64,000 nucleotides of DNA, taken from Alicyclobacillus fructus (GTDB taxonomy: Bacteria; Bacillota; Bacilli; Alicyclobacillales; Alicyclobacillaceae). The position numbers were made by a program, and so were the translations under genes. The notes under the pieces are model-generated. The model searched no databases. It worked only from the letters and a program-made list of their open reading frames with translations, and was not told where the DNA came from. Positions 54,479-64,000 of this stretch are shown in pieces. The stretch lies in NCBI RefSeq assembly GCF_017329605.1, contig NZ_JAFMTY010000004.1, positions 1 to 64,000 on the forward strand, written 5' to 3'. Within the stretch, counting starts at the first letter, position 1; each line of letters starts with the position of its first letter.

Positions 54479-55264
54479 ATGGCAATCGATGGACGCGGCA
54501 GAGTCGCGGTGGTGACCGGCGCTTCGAGCGGCATCGGCCGGCAGACGGCCCTGGCGCTTGCGCGCGCCGGCTTTGAAGTGGCCGTGGGGGCGCGGCGCAA
54601 GGAGCGCCTCGCCGATCTGGTCGACGAGATCGCGCGGGAGACGGGCAAGGCGGCCTTCGCGGTCGAACTGGACGTGACGAGCGTGCAGAGCATCGACACG
54701 TTTGTGCAAGGCGTCATCGGGCACTTTGGCAAAGTGCATGTGCTCGTGAACAACGCGGGCAAGGCCTTGGGGCGCGATCCGGTGGAGACGGCGGATGAGG
54801 CCGACTGGCAGGAGATGCTCGACACGAACGTCATGGGCCTCATGCGCATGACCAAGCGCTTTCTGCCTCACATCGTGGCCTCGGGCGACGGCCACATCGT
54901 CAACCTTGGCTCCATCGCGGGGCACGAGTCGTACGCCGGGGGCAGCGTCTACTGTGCGACGAAGTTCGCGGTCCGCGCCATCACGGAGGCGCTCCGCCAC
55001 GAGCTGTTGGGCAAGCCCGTGCGGGTGACGTCGATCGACCCGGGCATGGTGGAGACGGAATTCAGCCTCATCCGATTCCACGGCGACGCTTCGGAAGCGG
55101 CGAAGGTGTACGAGGGCGTGCGGCCCCTCACGGCAGACGACATCGCAGACTGCATCGTGTTCGCGGTGACTCGCCCGGCGCATGTGAACATCGATGAGAT
55201 GATCGTGACCTCCATCGATCAGGCGGGCGCCCGCGTCTTCCATCGAAGGGGGACTTCTTCATGA
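54479..55264 (+). CDS. Short-chain dehydrogenase/reductase (YdfG-like)
   Basis: A 261-residue classical SDR. The nucleotide site is VTGASSGIGRQ (13-23), NNAG is in the middle, and the catalytic Ser-Tyr-Lys reads as GSIAGHES with YCATK. GARRKER after strand 2 suggests NADP. It resembles YdfG-type serine/3-hydroxy acid dehydrogenases, but the substrate is not known. It starts an operon of overlapping genes: SDR, rhodanese, YojF, BshB2 and an acyl-CoA-dehydrogenase-fold protein. The stop overlaps the rhodanese start as ATGA. Confidence 0.88.
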   Translation: MAIDGRGRVAVVTGASSGIGRQTALALARAGFEVAVGARRKERLADLVDEIARETGKAAFAVELDVTSVQSIDTFVQGVIGHFGKVHVLVNNAGKALGRDPVETADEADWQEMLDTNVMGLMRMTKRFLPHIVASGDGHIVNLGSIAGHESYAGGSVYCATKFAVRAITEALRHELLGKPVRVTSIDPGMVETEFSLIRFHGDASEAAKVYEGVRPLTADDIADCIVFAVTRPAHVNIDEMIVTSIDQAGARVFHRRGTSS

Positions 55265-56115
55265 CGGCGCGCTTGATCCAGCCGGGCGATCTCGCCGCGA
55301 GGCTCACGTCGGACGAAGTCGTGATCTTCGACTGCCGGTTCCAGTTGTCGGACCCGGAGGCCGGGGAGCGCGCGTATCGGGAAGGCCACATTCCGGGGGC
55401 GTACTACCTCCACTTGGAACGCGACCTGTCATCGCCGAGAGCGCAGCACGGCGGCCGCCATCCGTTGCCCGACTGGAATCGGTTCGCCGCGCGGCTGTCC
55501 GCGTGCGGCGTGCGACCTCACGCCACGGTGGTGGTCTACGACGCGGGGGAGGGGATGGCGGCCCGGGCCTGGTGGCTGATGCGCCACATCGGACTCGAGG
55601 ACGTGCGCATGCTCGATGGCGGATGGAAACGATGGACGCGTGAGGGCAGGCCGGTGACGTCGGAGGTGCCCGCGCCCCGACCTGGCGCCGTCGAGATTCG
55701 CCTGCGCGAGGGCGAGATCGCAGACATGCGCGAGGTCCGCCAAGGCGCGCAGGAGGGCCGTCTGGTGCTCGTCGACGCGCGCAGCCCCGAGCGGTACCGC
55801 GGGGACGTGGAGCCCATCGACCCCAAGGCCGGGCACATCCCGGGCGCCATCAATCACCCCTGGGAGCAGGGGCTCGGGGAGGACGGCACGTGGCGTTCGC
55901 CCGAGGAGCAGCGCGCCCGCTTCGGGGAACTGGCGGCGTGCGGAAAGCCGATTGTCGTGTACTGCGGCTCGGGTGTGACGGCCTGCTCGACCCTGTTCGC
56001 GATGGAACTTGCGGGGATTTCCGCGAAGCTCTATCCGGGCAGCTGGAGCGACTGGGTTTCGTATCCCGACAATCCCGTGGCGACGGGCGACGAGCCGGGG
56101 GACTTTGCGCCATGA
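55261..56115 (+). CDS. Two-domain sulfurtransferase (rhodanese)
   Basis: A 284-residue tandem rhodanese (thiosulfate or 3-mercaptopyruvate sulfurtransferase). The first domain (about 5-130) is inactive-like with a VVVYDAGEGMAARAWW loop. The second (about 155-275) carries the persulfide cysteine Cys235 in VVYCGSGVTACS. The CGSGVTA loop fits mercaptopyruvate/thiosulfate sulfurtransferases in general. It lies directly before YojF and BshB2, so a role in low-molecular-weight thiol or sulfane sulfur metabolism is plausible but inferred. Confidence 0.9.
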   Translation: MTARLIQPGDLAARLTSDEVVIFDCRFQLSDPEAGERAYREGHIPGAYYLHLERDLSSPRAQHGGRHPLPDWNRFAARLSACGVRPHATVVVYDAGEGMAARAWWLMRHIGLEDVRMLDGGWKRWTREGRPVTSEVPAPRPGAVEIRLREGEIADMREVRQGAQEGRLVLVDARSPERYRGDVEPIDPKAGHIPGAINHPWEQGLGEDGTWRSPEEQRARFGELAACGKPIVVYCGSGVTACSTLFAMELAGISAKLYPGSWSDWVSYPDNPVATGDEPGDFAP

Positions 56116-56435
56116 GGACGCTCGGCATCGCAGAGGCGAAGGCCATGCTCGAGGCTTGGCGCGGCACGCGGGTCTATGTTCACCTCGAGGTCAATCCAGA
56201 GGCGTATCTGCGCAACGCGAGTGCAACGCTCGCGGACGCGGGGCTCTTCGGCGACGGGCTGTATCGCGTGCACCTTCGTTTCCGCGACCCGGACGGCCTG
56301 CTTTACATTCAGGACGTCACCGAATTCGTCGAAGACGGATCGGCATTGGTGATGATGGGGCTCGACGGTCAGAATCGCGTTCGCCAGACCGCGACCGTGA
56401 GCAAAATACCGCTCGACGTGGGAAAGGTGGAATGA
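56112..56435 (+). CDS. yojF: YojF family protein (DUF1806)
   Basis: A 107-residue protein of the YojF/DUF1806 family, of unknown biochemical function, always small and beta-rich: RVYVHLEVNPEAYLRNASATL, then GLYRVHLRFRDPDGLLYIQDVTEF. In Bacillus yojF is next to yojG (bshB2), and the same order is kept here. ATG 56112 overlaps the rhodanese stop as ATGA; the BshB2 gene follows after 4 bp. This conserved pairing suggests a helper role in bacillithiol chemistry. Confidence 0.82.
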   Translation: MRTLGIAEAKAMLEAWRGTRVYVHLEVNPEAYLRNASATLADAGLFGDGLYRVHLRFRDPDGLLYIQDVTEFVEDGSALVMMGLDGQNRVRQTATVSKIPLDVGKVE

Positions 56436-56439
56436 GTCG

Positions 56440-58364
<1,925 letters not shown>

Positions 58365-58416
58365 CCTGCGCGCAAACGCCCGCGCTTTGCCCGCGGTGAA
58401 GGCGTCGACGTCTGCG

Positions 58417-58842
58417 TCAGGACGTCTTCACCTTGGCAAAGTCGATGTAACCCGCGCTGCCGCTGCGGTTGACGAACAGCTCGACAGCCTGATAGTCCTG
58501 TCCGTCAAAGCGGATCTTGCCGTTTGAGCGGTACAGCACGCCCTCGGGCGTCTTCTGTTTCACGCCGAGGCCGGGAAAGAGAAGCTGCTCGTGGCCGTTC
58601 ATGTACAGGTTGGCCGTGTAGATGACCTGCCCGTTTTGCACGTGTTTCTCTAGGTTCCAGGCTTCACCCACGGCGTCGGAGGCAATGGGTTTCGCCGTCA
58701 CGTGGACGCGAATCTCTCCGCCGGGGAGTTTGTCGTAGCTCGGCGGGTACGGCACGCTCCCCCCGATGCGGATCTTGAGCAAAACGGCGGCGAGGACGAC
58801 GATAAAGATCCAAAAGTATTGGCGAAACCGGGCGTCCCGCAA
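58417..58842 (-). CDS. Exported protein of unknown function with N-terminal anchor
   Basis: A 141-residue protein with one N-terminal membrane segment (about 9-25) and a beta-rich outer domain; no family is recognised. TTG 58842 is the start in this frame, with AGAAGGTG upstream; an ATG at 58849 belongs to another frame. It lies 17 bp after a cyclophilin lipoprotein gene and is probably co-transcribed with it, so the two may act outside the membrane together. Confidence 0.68.
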   Translation of the reverse strand: MRDARFRQYFWIFIVVLAAVLLKIRIGGSVPYPPSYDKLPGGEIRVHVTAKPIASDAVGEAWNLEKHVQNGQVIYTANLYMNGHEQLLFPGLGVKQKTPEGVLYRSNGKIRFDGQDYQAVELFVNRSGSAGYIDFAKVKTS

Positions 58843-58859
58843 TCGTCATCGCACCTTCT

Positions 58860-59594
58860 TCACGATTCTTGAATTTGAATCGATTCGATGTAGGCGGTCT
58901 TCAGCGGATAGCTGTCCTCCTGGGTCATCGGGTTAGTCGTCACCGGAATGGCGGCGATTTTGTCGATCACGTCCATTCCCGAGACGACTCGCCCGAACTC
59001 CGTGTACCGGTTGTTGGGCGGCTGAAACACCTGCGTATCGTCGGCCGTGCAGATGAAGAACTGGCTGCCGCCTGTGTGCGGCTGGCCCGTGTTGGCCATG
59101 GCCACGATGCCTTTGGTGAACGGGACCTGGTGGCTCAGTTCGTCAGGGATGGTGTACCCGGGCCCGCCGGTGCCGTCGTTTAGCGGATCTCCGGTCTGGA
59201 TCACGAAGTTCTTCACGATGCGGAAGAACGTGCAATCGTGATAGAAATGGTGTTCGGCCAGGAAGATAAAGTTGTTGACCGTGATCGGCGCATCCTTCGC
59301 GAACAGTTCGATGGTGAACGTCCCATAGTTCGTGTGCACGATGGCGTCGTAGGTTTTGTTCGGGTTGATGAACATCTTGGGCATGCTCGACCACTGCTCG
59401 TTCGACGTGTGCAAATACGGCGGGTTCGCCGTGTCAAGCGTCTGATGGGTCTCGTTGGACGCGGTGTCCGGGCTTGTCCCGTTCGTCGCATTCGCGACAT
59501 TGCCCGGCGAGGTGTTGCCGGCGGTCGCGCCGCAGCCGGTCAGGGCCAGGACGGCCGCCATCCACATACCCGCGAACATGGTGCGACGTTTCAT
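58860..59594 (-). CDS. Cyclophilin-type peptidyl-prolyl isomerase lipoprotein
   Basis: A 244-residue cell-surface prolyl isomerase. The signal peptide ends in a lipobox, A-L-T-G-C, with Cys at about residue 21, followed by a Ser/Thr/Asn-rich linker to about residue 60. The cyclophilin domain has FHRIV-like FFRIVKNFVIQTGDP, GTGGPGYTIPDE, AMANTGQPHTGGSQFFI and FGRVVSGMDVIDKI. The start is ATG 59594 with GGGGAGG upstream. It probably helps fold exported proteins, with the downstream exported gene as a possible partner. Confidence 0.92.
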   Translation of the reverse strand: MKRRTMFAGMWMAAVLALTGCGATAGNTSPGNVANATNGTSPDTASNETHQTLDTANPPYLHTSNEQWSSMPKMFINPNKTYDAIVHTNYGTFTIELFAKDAPITVNNFIFLAEHHFYHDCTFFRIVKNFVIQTGDPLNDGTGGPGYTIPDELSHQVPFTKGIVAMANTGQPHTGGSQFFICTADDTQVFQPPNNRYTEFGRVVSGMDVIDKIAAIPVTTNPMTQEDSYPLKTAYIESIQIQES

Positions 59595-59628
59595 GCATCT
59601 GCCTCCCCATGCGTTTGGACCAACGCTC

Positions 59629-59640
59629 ATGATACCACAA
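59629..59640 (-). promoter_or_regulatory. Extended -10 promoter of the cyclophilin gene
   Basis: On the minus strand the sequence is TTGTGGTATCAT, identical over 12 bases to the transketolase promoter at 48848, and 35 bp before ATG 59594. Confidence 0.5.
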
Positions 59641-59660
59641 GCGCCGCTTTTCCCTTCGGT

Positions 59661-60173
59661 TCATGAGCCCACGTTCAATCGCTCGAACACCGCTTGAAAG
59701 AATGCGCGGGCGTTTGAGCCGTCCGACGAGATGACGTTGCCGTCGATCACGATGGGGCCGGGCTCAAACACCGAGTGGCGAAAGAGGGGCTCGTGTTCGT
59801 CCACCACGTCGGCGGGTGCGGTGAAGCGGAGGCCGCCCAAGATGCCCGCCGACGCAAGGCAAAGCACCCCTTCGCCGGACGCGGCGAAATAGCCGCCGGT
59901 CGTGGAAAACCGGCGCAGATAGCGGTGCAAGCGAAGGTCGGCCCAACTGTCGGCTTCATACAGCCCTCCCGGAATGACGCACAGACTCGCGTCGGGTGGG
60001 ACGGGCTCCTCGACGGCGCCGTCCGCCCGAATCACCAGGCCCTCCGCGGTCTGACACCACCGGCCGTCGAGGGTGATGACCCGCGCTCGGCGATTCAAAC
60101 GGCGGACTCCCTCGAGAATCGGAGCCACGTCTCCCAGGCGCGCGTACGGCAATGCGACAAACACGGTTCTCAT
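59661..60173 (-). CDS. DJ-1/PfpI-fold protein without the usual nucleophile
   Basis: A 170-residue protein of the DJ-1/PfpI glutamine-amidotransferase-like fold: VFVALPYARLGDVAPILEGVRRL at the start, a CVIPGGLYEADSW block, and an AASGEGVLCLASAGILGG elbow region. Where DJ-1/PfpI proteins have A-I-C-x, this protein reads A-A-S-G-E-G (Ser99), with a cysteine only at 105. A chaperone, glyoxalase or deglycase role cannot be assumed. ATG 60173 is the start, with weak GAGAGGA. It is divergent from pcrA. Confidence 0.72.
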   Translation of the reverse strand: MRTVFVALPYARLGDVAPILEGVRRLNRRARVITLDGRWCQTAEGLVIRADGAVEEPVPPDASLCVIPGGLYEADSWADLRLHRYLRRFSTTGGYFAASGEGVLCLASAGILGGLRFTAPADVVDEHEPLFRHSVFEPGPIVIDGNVISSDGSNARAFFQAVFERLNVGS

Positions 60174-60321
60174 GGCGGGGATGGTCCTCTCGTTTCGATT
60201 GGAGTCGATCGTATCGTAACAGAATGGACGGGATCGCACACCTCGGCGAGGCTTTCGAGATGCTCCGCGACGTGGTAGTCTCTGATCTTGCTGACGCCAG
60301 GATGTTGGAGGGACGGCAGTT

Positions 60322-62439
60322 GTGCTTGATGTGACCGACATTCTCCGCGGACTCAATCCGGAACAGCGAGACGCCGTCACCACCACAGCCGGGCCGCTCC
60401 TGGTGGTGGCCGGAGCGGGAAGCGGAAAGACGAGCGTTCTCACACGGCGCATCGCGTACCTCATCGCGCACGCGGGCGTCGGGGTGCATGAGATCCTGGC
60501 CATCACGTTCACCAACAAGGCCGCGCGCGAGATGAAGACGCGAATTCGGGATCTCATCGGCCACCGCGCGGACGATCTGTGGATGGGCACCTTTCACAGC
60601 ATCTGCGTCCGCATCCTGCGGCGAGAGGCGGATCGGATAGGCTACCAGCCGAACTTCACCATTCTCGACTCCGAGGATCAGGAGGCGCTCGTCCAGCAGT
60701 GCTTGCTCGATCTCGGCTACGACCTGAAGGCGCACGACGCGCGCTCCATCAAACATCGCATCTCCCAATGGAAAAACGAAGGTGCCGAGCGCGTCGTGAA
60801 CGAGTCGAATCCGTCCGATCTCATCGCGGATCGGGTGATGGAGATGTACGACAAGCGGCTGTTTGCCGCGAACGCCATGGACTTCGACGACCTCATCGGC
60901 CACACGGTCCGATTGTTCGAGGCGCACGCGGATGTCCGCGAGCGATATCAGGACAAGTTCCGCCATGTCCTCGTGGACGAGTATCAGGATACGAACGGCA
61001 TCCAGTTTCGCTTGCTCCGGCTTCTGTGCGAGAAGCACCGCAACCTGTGCGCCGTCGGCGACGCGGATCAGGCCATTTACGCGTGGCGCGGCGCGGACAG
61101 CGAACACATGCTGCGGTTTGAGCGCGATTTTCCCGACGCGAAGGTCGTGCTGCTCACGCGGAACTACAGGTCGACGAAGGAGATCCTGGATGCGGCCAAC
61201 AGCGTGATCGCCCACAATTCCAGGCGTCGGCCGAAGGAACTTCGCTCCACGCGCGGGCATGGCGACAAGCCGCTCATCGTGCGGCTGCCCGACGGCAGCG
61301 CGGAGGCGGCGTATGTGGCAGAGGCCATCGAGGAGCACGTGCGAAACGGCGGGCGGTACGAAGACTGCGCCGTGCTGTACAGGGCAAACGCGCAGTCGCG
61401 CGCCATCGAGGAGAAATTGCTTGAGCGCGCCATCCCCTACACGGTCGTCGGAGGGATGACCTTCTACGATCGGCGCGAGGTCAAGGACGTGCTGGCCTAT
61501 CTGCGCGTCATCGTCAACCCGCAGGACGAGATCTCCCTGCTGCGCATCATCAATCGGCCGAAGCGGGGGCTCGGCGAGGCCGCGGTGGACAGGCTGCTCG
61601 AGTTCGCGCACGCCGAAGGCGTGAGCTTGTACGAAGCGCTGGCGCACGGAGAAGAGGCCGGGCTCGCGGAGCGGGCCGCCGAGGCCGCCCGCCAGTTTCA
61701 CGCATCGCTCGAGGAGCTCGCGCTTTGGATGGAGGGCATGGCCGTCTCCGAGTTTCTCGCCGAGGTGCTTCACGCCACGCGTTATCGCGAGATGTACCTC
61801 GAATCGGGCAAGAAGGAGGATCTCGCCCGCGTGGAGAACATCGACGAACTGTTCAGCGTGACGAGATCGTTCGACGAGCGGCGGGGAGGCACCGTGGCGG
61901 AGTTCCTCGCGGAGGTGAGCCTGCTGTCTGACATCGACAAGGAGCGCGATCGCGGCAAAGGCTCCGTCCGGCTCATGACCCTGCACGCGAGCAAGGGACT
62001 TGAGTTTCCCGTCGTCTTCCTCGTCGGCATGGAGGAGGGCCTGTTTCCCCACGCGAGGTCCATCGACGATCCACTTCGCATCGAAGAGGAGCGCAATCTC
62101 TGCTATGTGGGCCTCACGCGCGCGATGGACAAGCTTGTGCTCACGCATGCCGCCTGGCGCACGCTCTACGGCCAGACGGTGGCTCGCGATCCGTCTCGGT
62201 TTCTCGCCGAAATTCGGGACGATCTCGCCGTGCGCGTCGATCTCGCGGAGGCCCTGGAGCCGACCGCACTGCGCCCTGGGGATCGCGTGGTGCATCCTCA
62301 ACACGGGCAGGGCATCGTGCTCGCCATCGAGCAGAAAGCCGGGGAGGAGCAGGTGCAGGTGATGTTCCATCCGTCGATAGGCATGAAATGGGTGTCGAAG
62401 AAAGGATTACGGACAGACGGCGCCGTCGTGGTACAATGA
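60322..62439 (+). CDS. pcrA: ATP-dependent DNA helicase PcrA (UvrD family)
   Basis: A 705-residue superfamily 1A helicase that unwinds 3'-tailed DNA in repair, rolling-circle replication and removal of RecA or RNA polymerase. Motifs: Q motif LNPEQRDAV, Walker A GAGSGKT (31-37), Ia ITFTNKAA, II DEYQDT, III GDADQAIYAWRGA, IV RNYRST, V LMTLHASKGLEF, VI YVGLTRAM. A C-terminal KOW/tudor-like region (about 645-695) interacts with RNA polymerase in PcrA. The start is GTG 60322 after GGAGGGACGG. In Bacillus ligA follows, but here a small membrane protein does. Confidence 0.97.
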   Translation: MLDVTDILRGLNPEQRDAVTTTAGPLLVVAGAGSGKTSVLTRRIAYLIAHAGVGVHEILAITFTNKAAREMKTRIRDLIGHRADDLWMGTFHSICVRILRREADRIGYQPNFTILDSEDQEALVQQCLLDLGYDLKAHDARSIKHRISQWKNEGAERVVNESNPSDLIADRVMEMYDKRLFAANAMDFDDLIGHTVRLFEAHADVRERYQDKFRHVLVDEYQDTNGIQFRLLRLLCEKHRNLCAVGDADQAIYAWRGADSEHMLRFERDFPDAKVVLLTRNYRSTKEILDAANSVIAHNSRRRPKELRSTRGHGDKPLIVRLPDGSAEAAYVAEAIEEHVRNGGRYEDCAVLYRANAQSRAIEEKLLERAIPYTVVGGMTFYDRREVKDVLAYLRVIVNPQDEISLLRIINRPKRGLGEAAVDRLLEFAHAEGVSLYEALAHGEEAGLAERAAEAARQFHASLEELALWMEGMAVSEFLAEVLHATRYREMYLESGKKEDLARVENIDELFSVTRSFDERRGGTVAEFLAEVSLLSDIDKERDRGKGSVRLMTLHASKGLEFPVVFLVGMEEGLFPHARSIDDPLRIEEERNLCYVGLTRAMDKLVLTHAAWRTLYGQTVARDPSRFLAEIRDDLAVRVDLAEALEPTALRPGDRVVHPQHGQGIVLAIEQKAGEEQVQVMFHPSIGMKWVSKKGLRTDGAVVVQ

Positions 62440-62488
62440 GACGAGCGCATCTGCGCGGCTGGACTCGCCATCACAGGGGGATACCGCT

Positions 62489-62974
62489 TTGATGTACTGG
62501 ATCATTGTCCTCAGCGTGCTCGCAGCGTTGATCGCGGCGTACACCATCTTTTACTTCTGGGCGCGCAAGCGCCAGCGGCAATTCGATGAGCAGTTCCTGG
62601 CGCACAAGCAGCGTTTCGAGGTGTTTGTCCTGTCGAAGCGGCGCGTCCGCGAGCGCGGCAAGCAGGGCATCGCGCGGTTTGTGCCGCTCACCACGTATCA
62701 GGTGGTGGGGCGCGTCACCTTGGGTCAAACCATGAAAGGGCTGCACGTGCATCGCACGGCCAACGTGACCTTCCGCACGACCAAAGAGGAATACGACAAG
62801 ATTGAGGTCAATCGCAAGTATCGCATGGATATCGCCGGAGATTTTATCGGCAACGTGGTGGGCGAGGTGACCAACAAGCGCCGTCGGGACCTGGAACGGA
62901 AGCGGCAGGCCGAGACTTCCCCTCGGAGCAAGGGCATCCGGCGTTTCTCGTTCGCGCGCCGCAAACCGGAGTGA
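62489..62974 (+). CDS. Small membrane-anchored basic protein
   Basis: A 161-residue protein with one N-terminal membrane helix (about 3-24) followed by a strongly basic cytoplasmic part with a coiled or beta core (TTYQVVGRVTLGQTMKGLHVHRTANVTFRTTKEEYDKI). The tail is Arg/Lys-rich. There is no family I can name. TTG 62489 has GGGGG eight bases upstream; ATG 62492 is the alternative. It follows pcrA by 50 bp. Confidence 0.72.
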   Translation: MMYWIIVLSVLAALIAAYTIFYFWARKRQRQFDEQFLAHKQRFEVFVLSKRRVRERGKQGIARFVPLTTYQVVGRVTLGQTMKGLHVHRTANVTFRTTKEEYDKIEVNRKYRMDIAGDFIGNVVGEVTNKRRRDLERKRQAETSPRSKGIRRFSFARRKPE

Positions 62975-63043
62975 GCCGCCGCGCAACCGGGCGGGCAATT
63001 GCATAGTGTGATGTCGACATCTGCGAGGGAGGTCGACATCGCC

Positions 63044-63634
63044 ATGCCAACTCCAAAGCGTTCCCGCCGCGCGGGTCCAAAGCGTCCTCGCGCCCGGGCG
63101 GCGTCCAAGCCCGAGCGTCCCAGCCAGGCCGCGGCGCGCCCCGTTCGCGGGGAGGAGATTCAATATCGGGCCCGCCGTCCGGAAGACGACGAGTGGATTG
63201 TGGAACTCGCCCGCCGAGAACTGGGGCGTGTCCATGAACAAGCTTTCGGTGAGCCGTTCCCTGAAGGCGAATTGCGCCAGTATCTTGCGTCGGGCATGCC
63301 CACGGTCGTGATCGAACGAAACCGGAGGCCCGTCGGATTTTATTCGTATCTTCCCAGCGCCGAAGGCAAGGTTCATGTGAGCGCCCTCGTCATCGATTCG
63401 AAGTTTCAGCGCATGGGCCTGGGACGAAAGGCGATGGAAAAGCTGGAATCCGACGTGAAGCGCATGGGCGCGCACACGCTCGAGGTGTTCATCCAAGAGG
63501 TGAACCCCCGCAGTCTGGCGTTCGCCAGGCAGTTGGGCTTTCGCGAGGTGGCGCGCGTGGAGCCGAGGACCGTGGTGCTTTGGAAAATCCTTGCCCCTGG
63601 AGCGGCCCTGCCGCCCGTCGACATGCCGTTCTGA
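63044..63634 (+). CDS. GNAT N-acetyltransferase with basic N-terminal extension
   Basis: A 196-residue GNAT acetyltransferase. The acetyl-CoA site is QRMGLGRKAMEKL (motif A), preceded by VSALVIDSKF and followed by FIQEVNPRSLAFARQLGF. Residues about 1-40 are a disordered, Lys/Arg/Ala/Pro-rich extension that is unusual for GNATs. The acceptor is unknown. The start ATG 63044 has GAGGGAGG upstream; an in-frame TTG at 62999 and ATG 63011 are less likely. Confidence 0.82.
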   Translation: MPTPKRSRRAGPKRPRARAASKPERPSQAAARPVRGEEIQYRARRPEDDEWIVELARRELGRVHEQAFGEPFPEGELRQYLASGMPTVVIERNRRPVGFYSYLPSAEGKVHVSALVIDSKFQRMGLGRKAMEKLESDVKRMGAHTLEVFIQEVNPRSLAFARQLGFREVARVEPRTVVLWKILAPGAALPPVDMPF

Positions 63635-63672
63635 CGGGCCGGCGCCAGGTCGGCCGAAACGGACGGGGTGGG

Positions 63673-63702
63673 TTGCATCGCCGCCGCGTGTGCGCGTATG
63701 CT
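63673..63702 (+). promoter_or_regulatory. Promoter of the NifU-domain gene
   Basis: TTGCAT (63673-63678), an 18-bp spacer and TATGCT (63697-63702), 24 bp before ATG 63727. Confidence 0.55.
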
Positions 63703-63726
63703 AAAAGCGTATTGGAGGGATGGATC

Positions 63727-63972
63727 ATGACGAAGGACGTGACCTCCACAGAAGCGCGCATTCGCGAGGCGATTGAGTCCATTCGCGAAGCCATCCAGCA
63801 GGATGGCGGCGATGTGGAATTTGTGTCGTACGACGACTTGTCGAAGACCGTCTATGTGTCGCTCCAGGGGGCCTGTGTGGGTTGCCCGGCGAGCGTCATG
63901 ACGTTGAAGATGGGGATTGAGCGCGCGGTCAAGAAGGTCGCTCCCGATGTGGAATACGTGGAAGCCGTCTGA
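63727..63972 (+). CDS. NifU C-terminal domain iron-sulfur protein (YutI-like)
   Basis: An 81-residue protein consisting only of a NifU-C domain. The C-x-x-C motif is Cys50 and Cys53 in CVGCPAS, preceded by GGDVEFVSYDD and followed by MTLKMGIERAVKKVAPDVEYVEAV. It should act as a scaffold or carrier of [4Fe-4S] clusters in the cytoplasm. The length equals the small YutI/NfuA-C type. ATG 63727 has TTGGAGGGATGG upstream. It is followed by only 28 bases to the window edge. Confidence 0.92.
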   Translation: MTKDVTSTEARIREAIESIREAIQQDGGDVEFVSYDDLSKTVYVSLQGACVGCPASVMTLKMGIERAVKKVAPDVEYVEAV

Positions 63973-64000
63973 GACCGCGCCGTGGCCCGCGTGGGCGCCG

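Noticed and set aside
59956-62370. A long minus-strand open frame opposite pcrA
   Set aside because: All helicase motifs are on the plus strand; the antisense frame has no recognisable domain.

Overview
The window looks like a chromosomal segment of a high-GC, Gram-positive Bacillales bacterium, most likely Alicyclobacillaceae (Alicyclobacillus-like). The reasons are strong AGGAGG-type ribosome binding sites, frequent GTG and TTG starts, a short HisG that needs HisZ, bacillithiol-type genes (YojF, BshB2), a YkoE-type thiamine-precursor ECF transporter, FMN and TPP riboswitches, and a TagO/WecA-type enzyme. The organism name is inference. I found no rRNA, tRNA, CRISPR array, insertion sequence or prophage. 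Gene density is high and most genes are housekeeping.

Layout. 0.3-6.2 kb: amidase, small membrane proteins, a DMT exporter coupled to an S9 peptidase, and a YdeI-like protein. 6.3-9.4 kb: a SWIM zinc-finger protein and a trans-sulfuration-type PLP enzyme. 9.5-15.6 kb: a tight cluster of a methyltransferase-like protein, 2-oxoacid dehydrogenase E1 alpha and beta without E2 or E3, an acyl-CoA ligase and an FMN 2-hydroxyacid oxidase. 15.6-20.1 kb: Maf, an HI0933-type flavoprotein, a second DMT exporter and an iron alcohol dehydrogenase. 20.2-21.8 kb: a LacI regulator with operator-like palindromes, followed by the remnant of a glycogen-debranching-type gene. 21.8-30.5 kb: aconitase, TagO/WecA, heme O synthase, two zinc alcohol dehydrogenases and IspG. 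30.5-37.6 kb: a His-tailed LysM protein, then hisZGDBHAF-IE, all overlapping, with hisC absent. 37.6-41.8 kb: small unknown ORFs, a third DMT exporter, a quinone-oxidoreductase-like protein and an APC permease. 41.8-45.6 kb: FMN riboswitch and ribD-ribE-ribBA-ribH. 45.7-48.8 kb: TPP riboswitch, ykoE and a fused ykoD-ykoC. 48.9-54.4 kb: transketolase, LysR, MnmA, a divergent ThyX-like protein and a small unknown. 54.5-58.4 kb: one operon of SDR, rhodanese, YojF, BshB2 and an acyl-CoA-dehydrogenase-fold protein. 58.4-64 kb: a cyclophilin lipoprotein with an exported unknown, a DJ-1-fold protein, PcrA, a membrane protein, a GNAT and a NifU-C-domain protein.

How the genes work together. The his operon covers nearly all of histidine synthesis. 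The rib operon is complete for riboflavin from GTP and ribulose-5-phosphate, except the dephosphorylation step, and is under FMN control. The TPP-switched ykoE-ykoDC transporter brings in thiamine or its pyrimidine precursor, and thiamine diphosphate is the cofactor of the nearby transketolase and the E1 pair. The most unusual parts are the orphan E1/ligase/oxidase/methyltransferase cluster, the ThyX-like protein without the usual signature, the LacI operator set with its decayed target gene, the hairpin inserted in the FMN riboswitch, and several enzymes that lack the expected catalytic residue. Starts, motifs and hairpins were read by eye; family calls rest on recognised motifs and not on searches.
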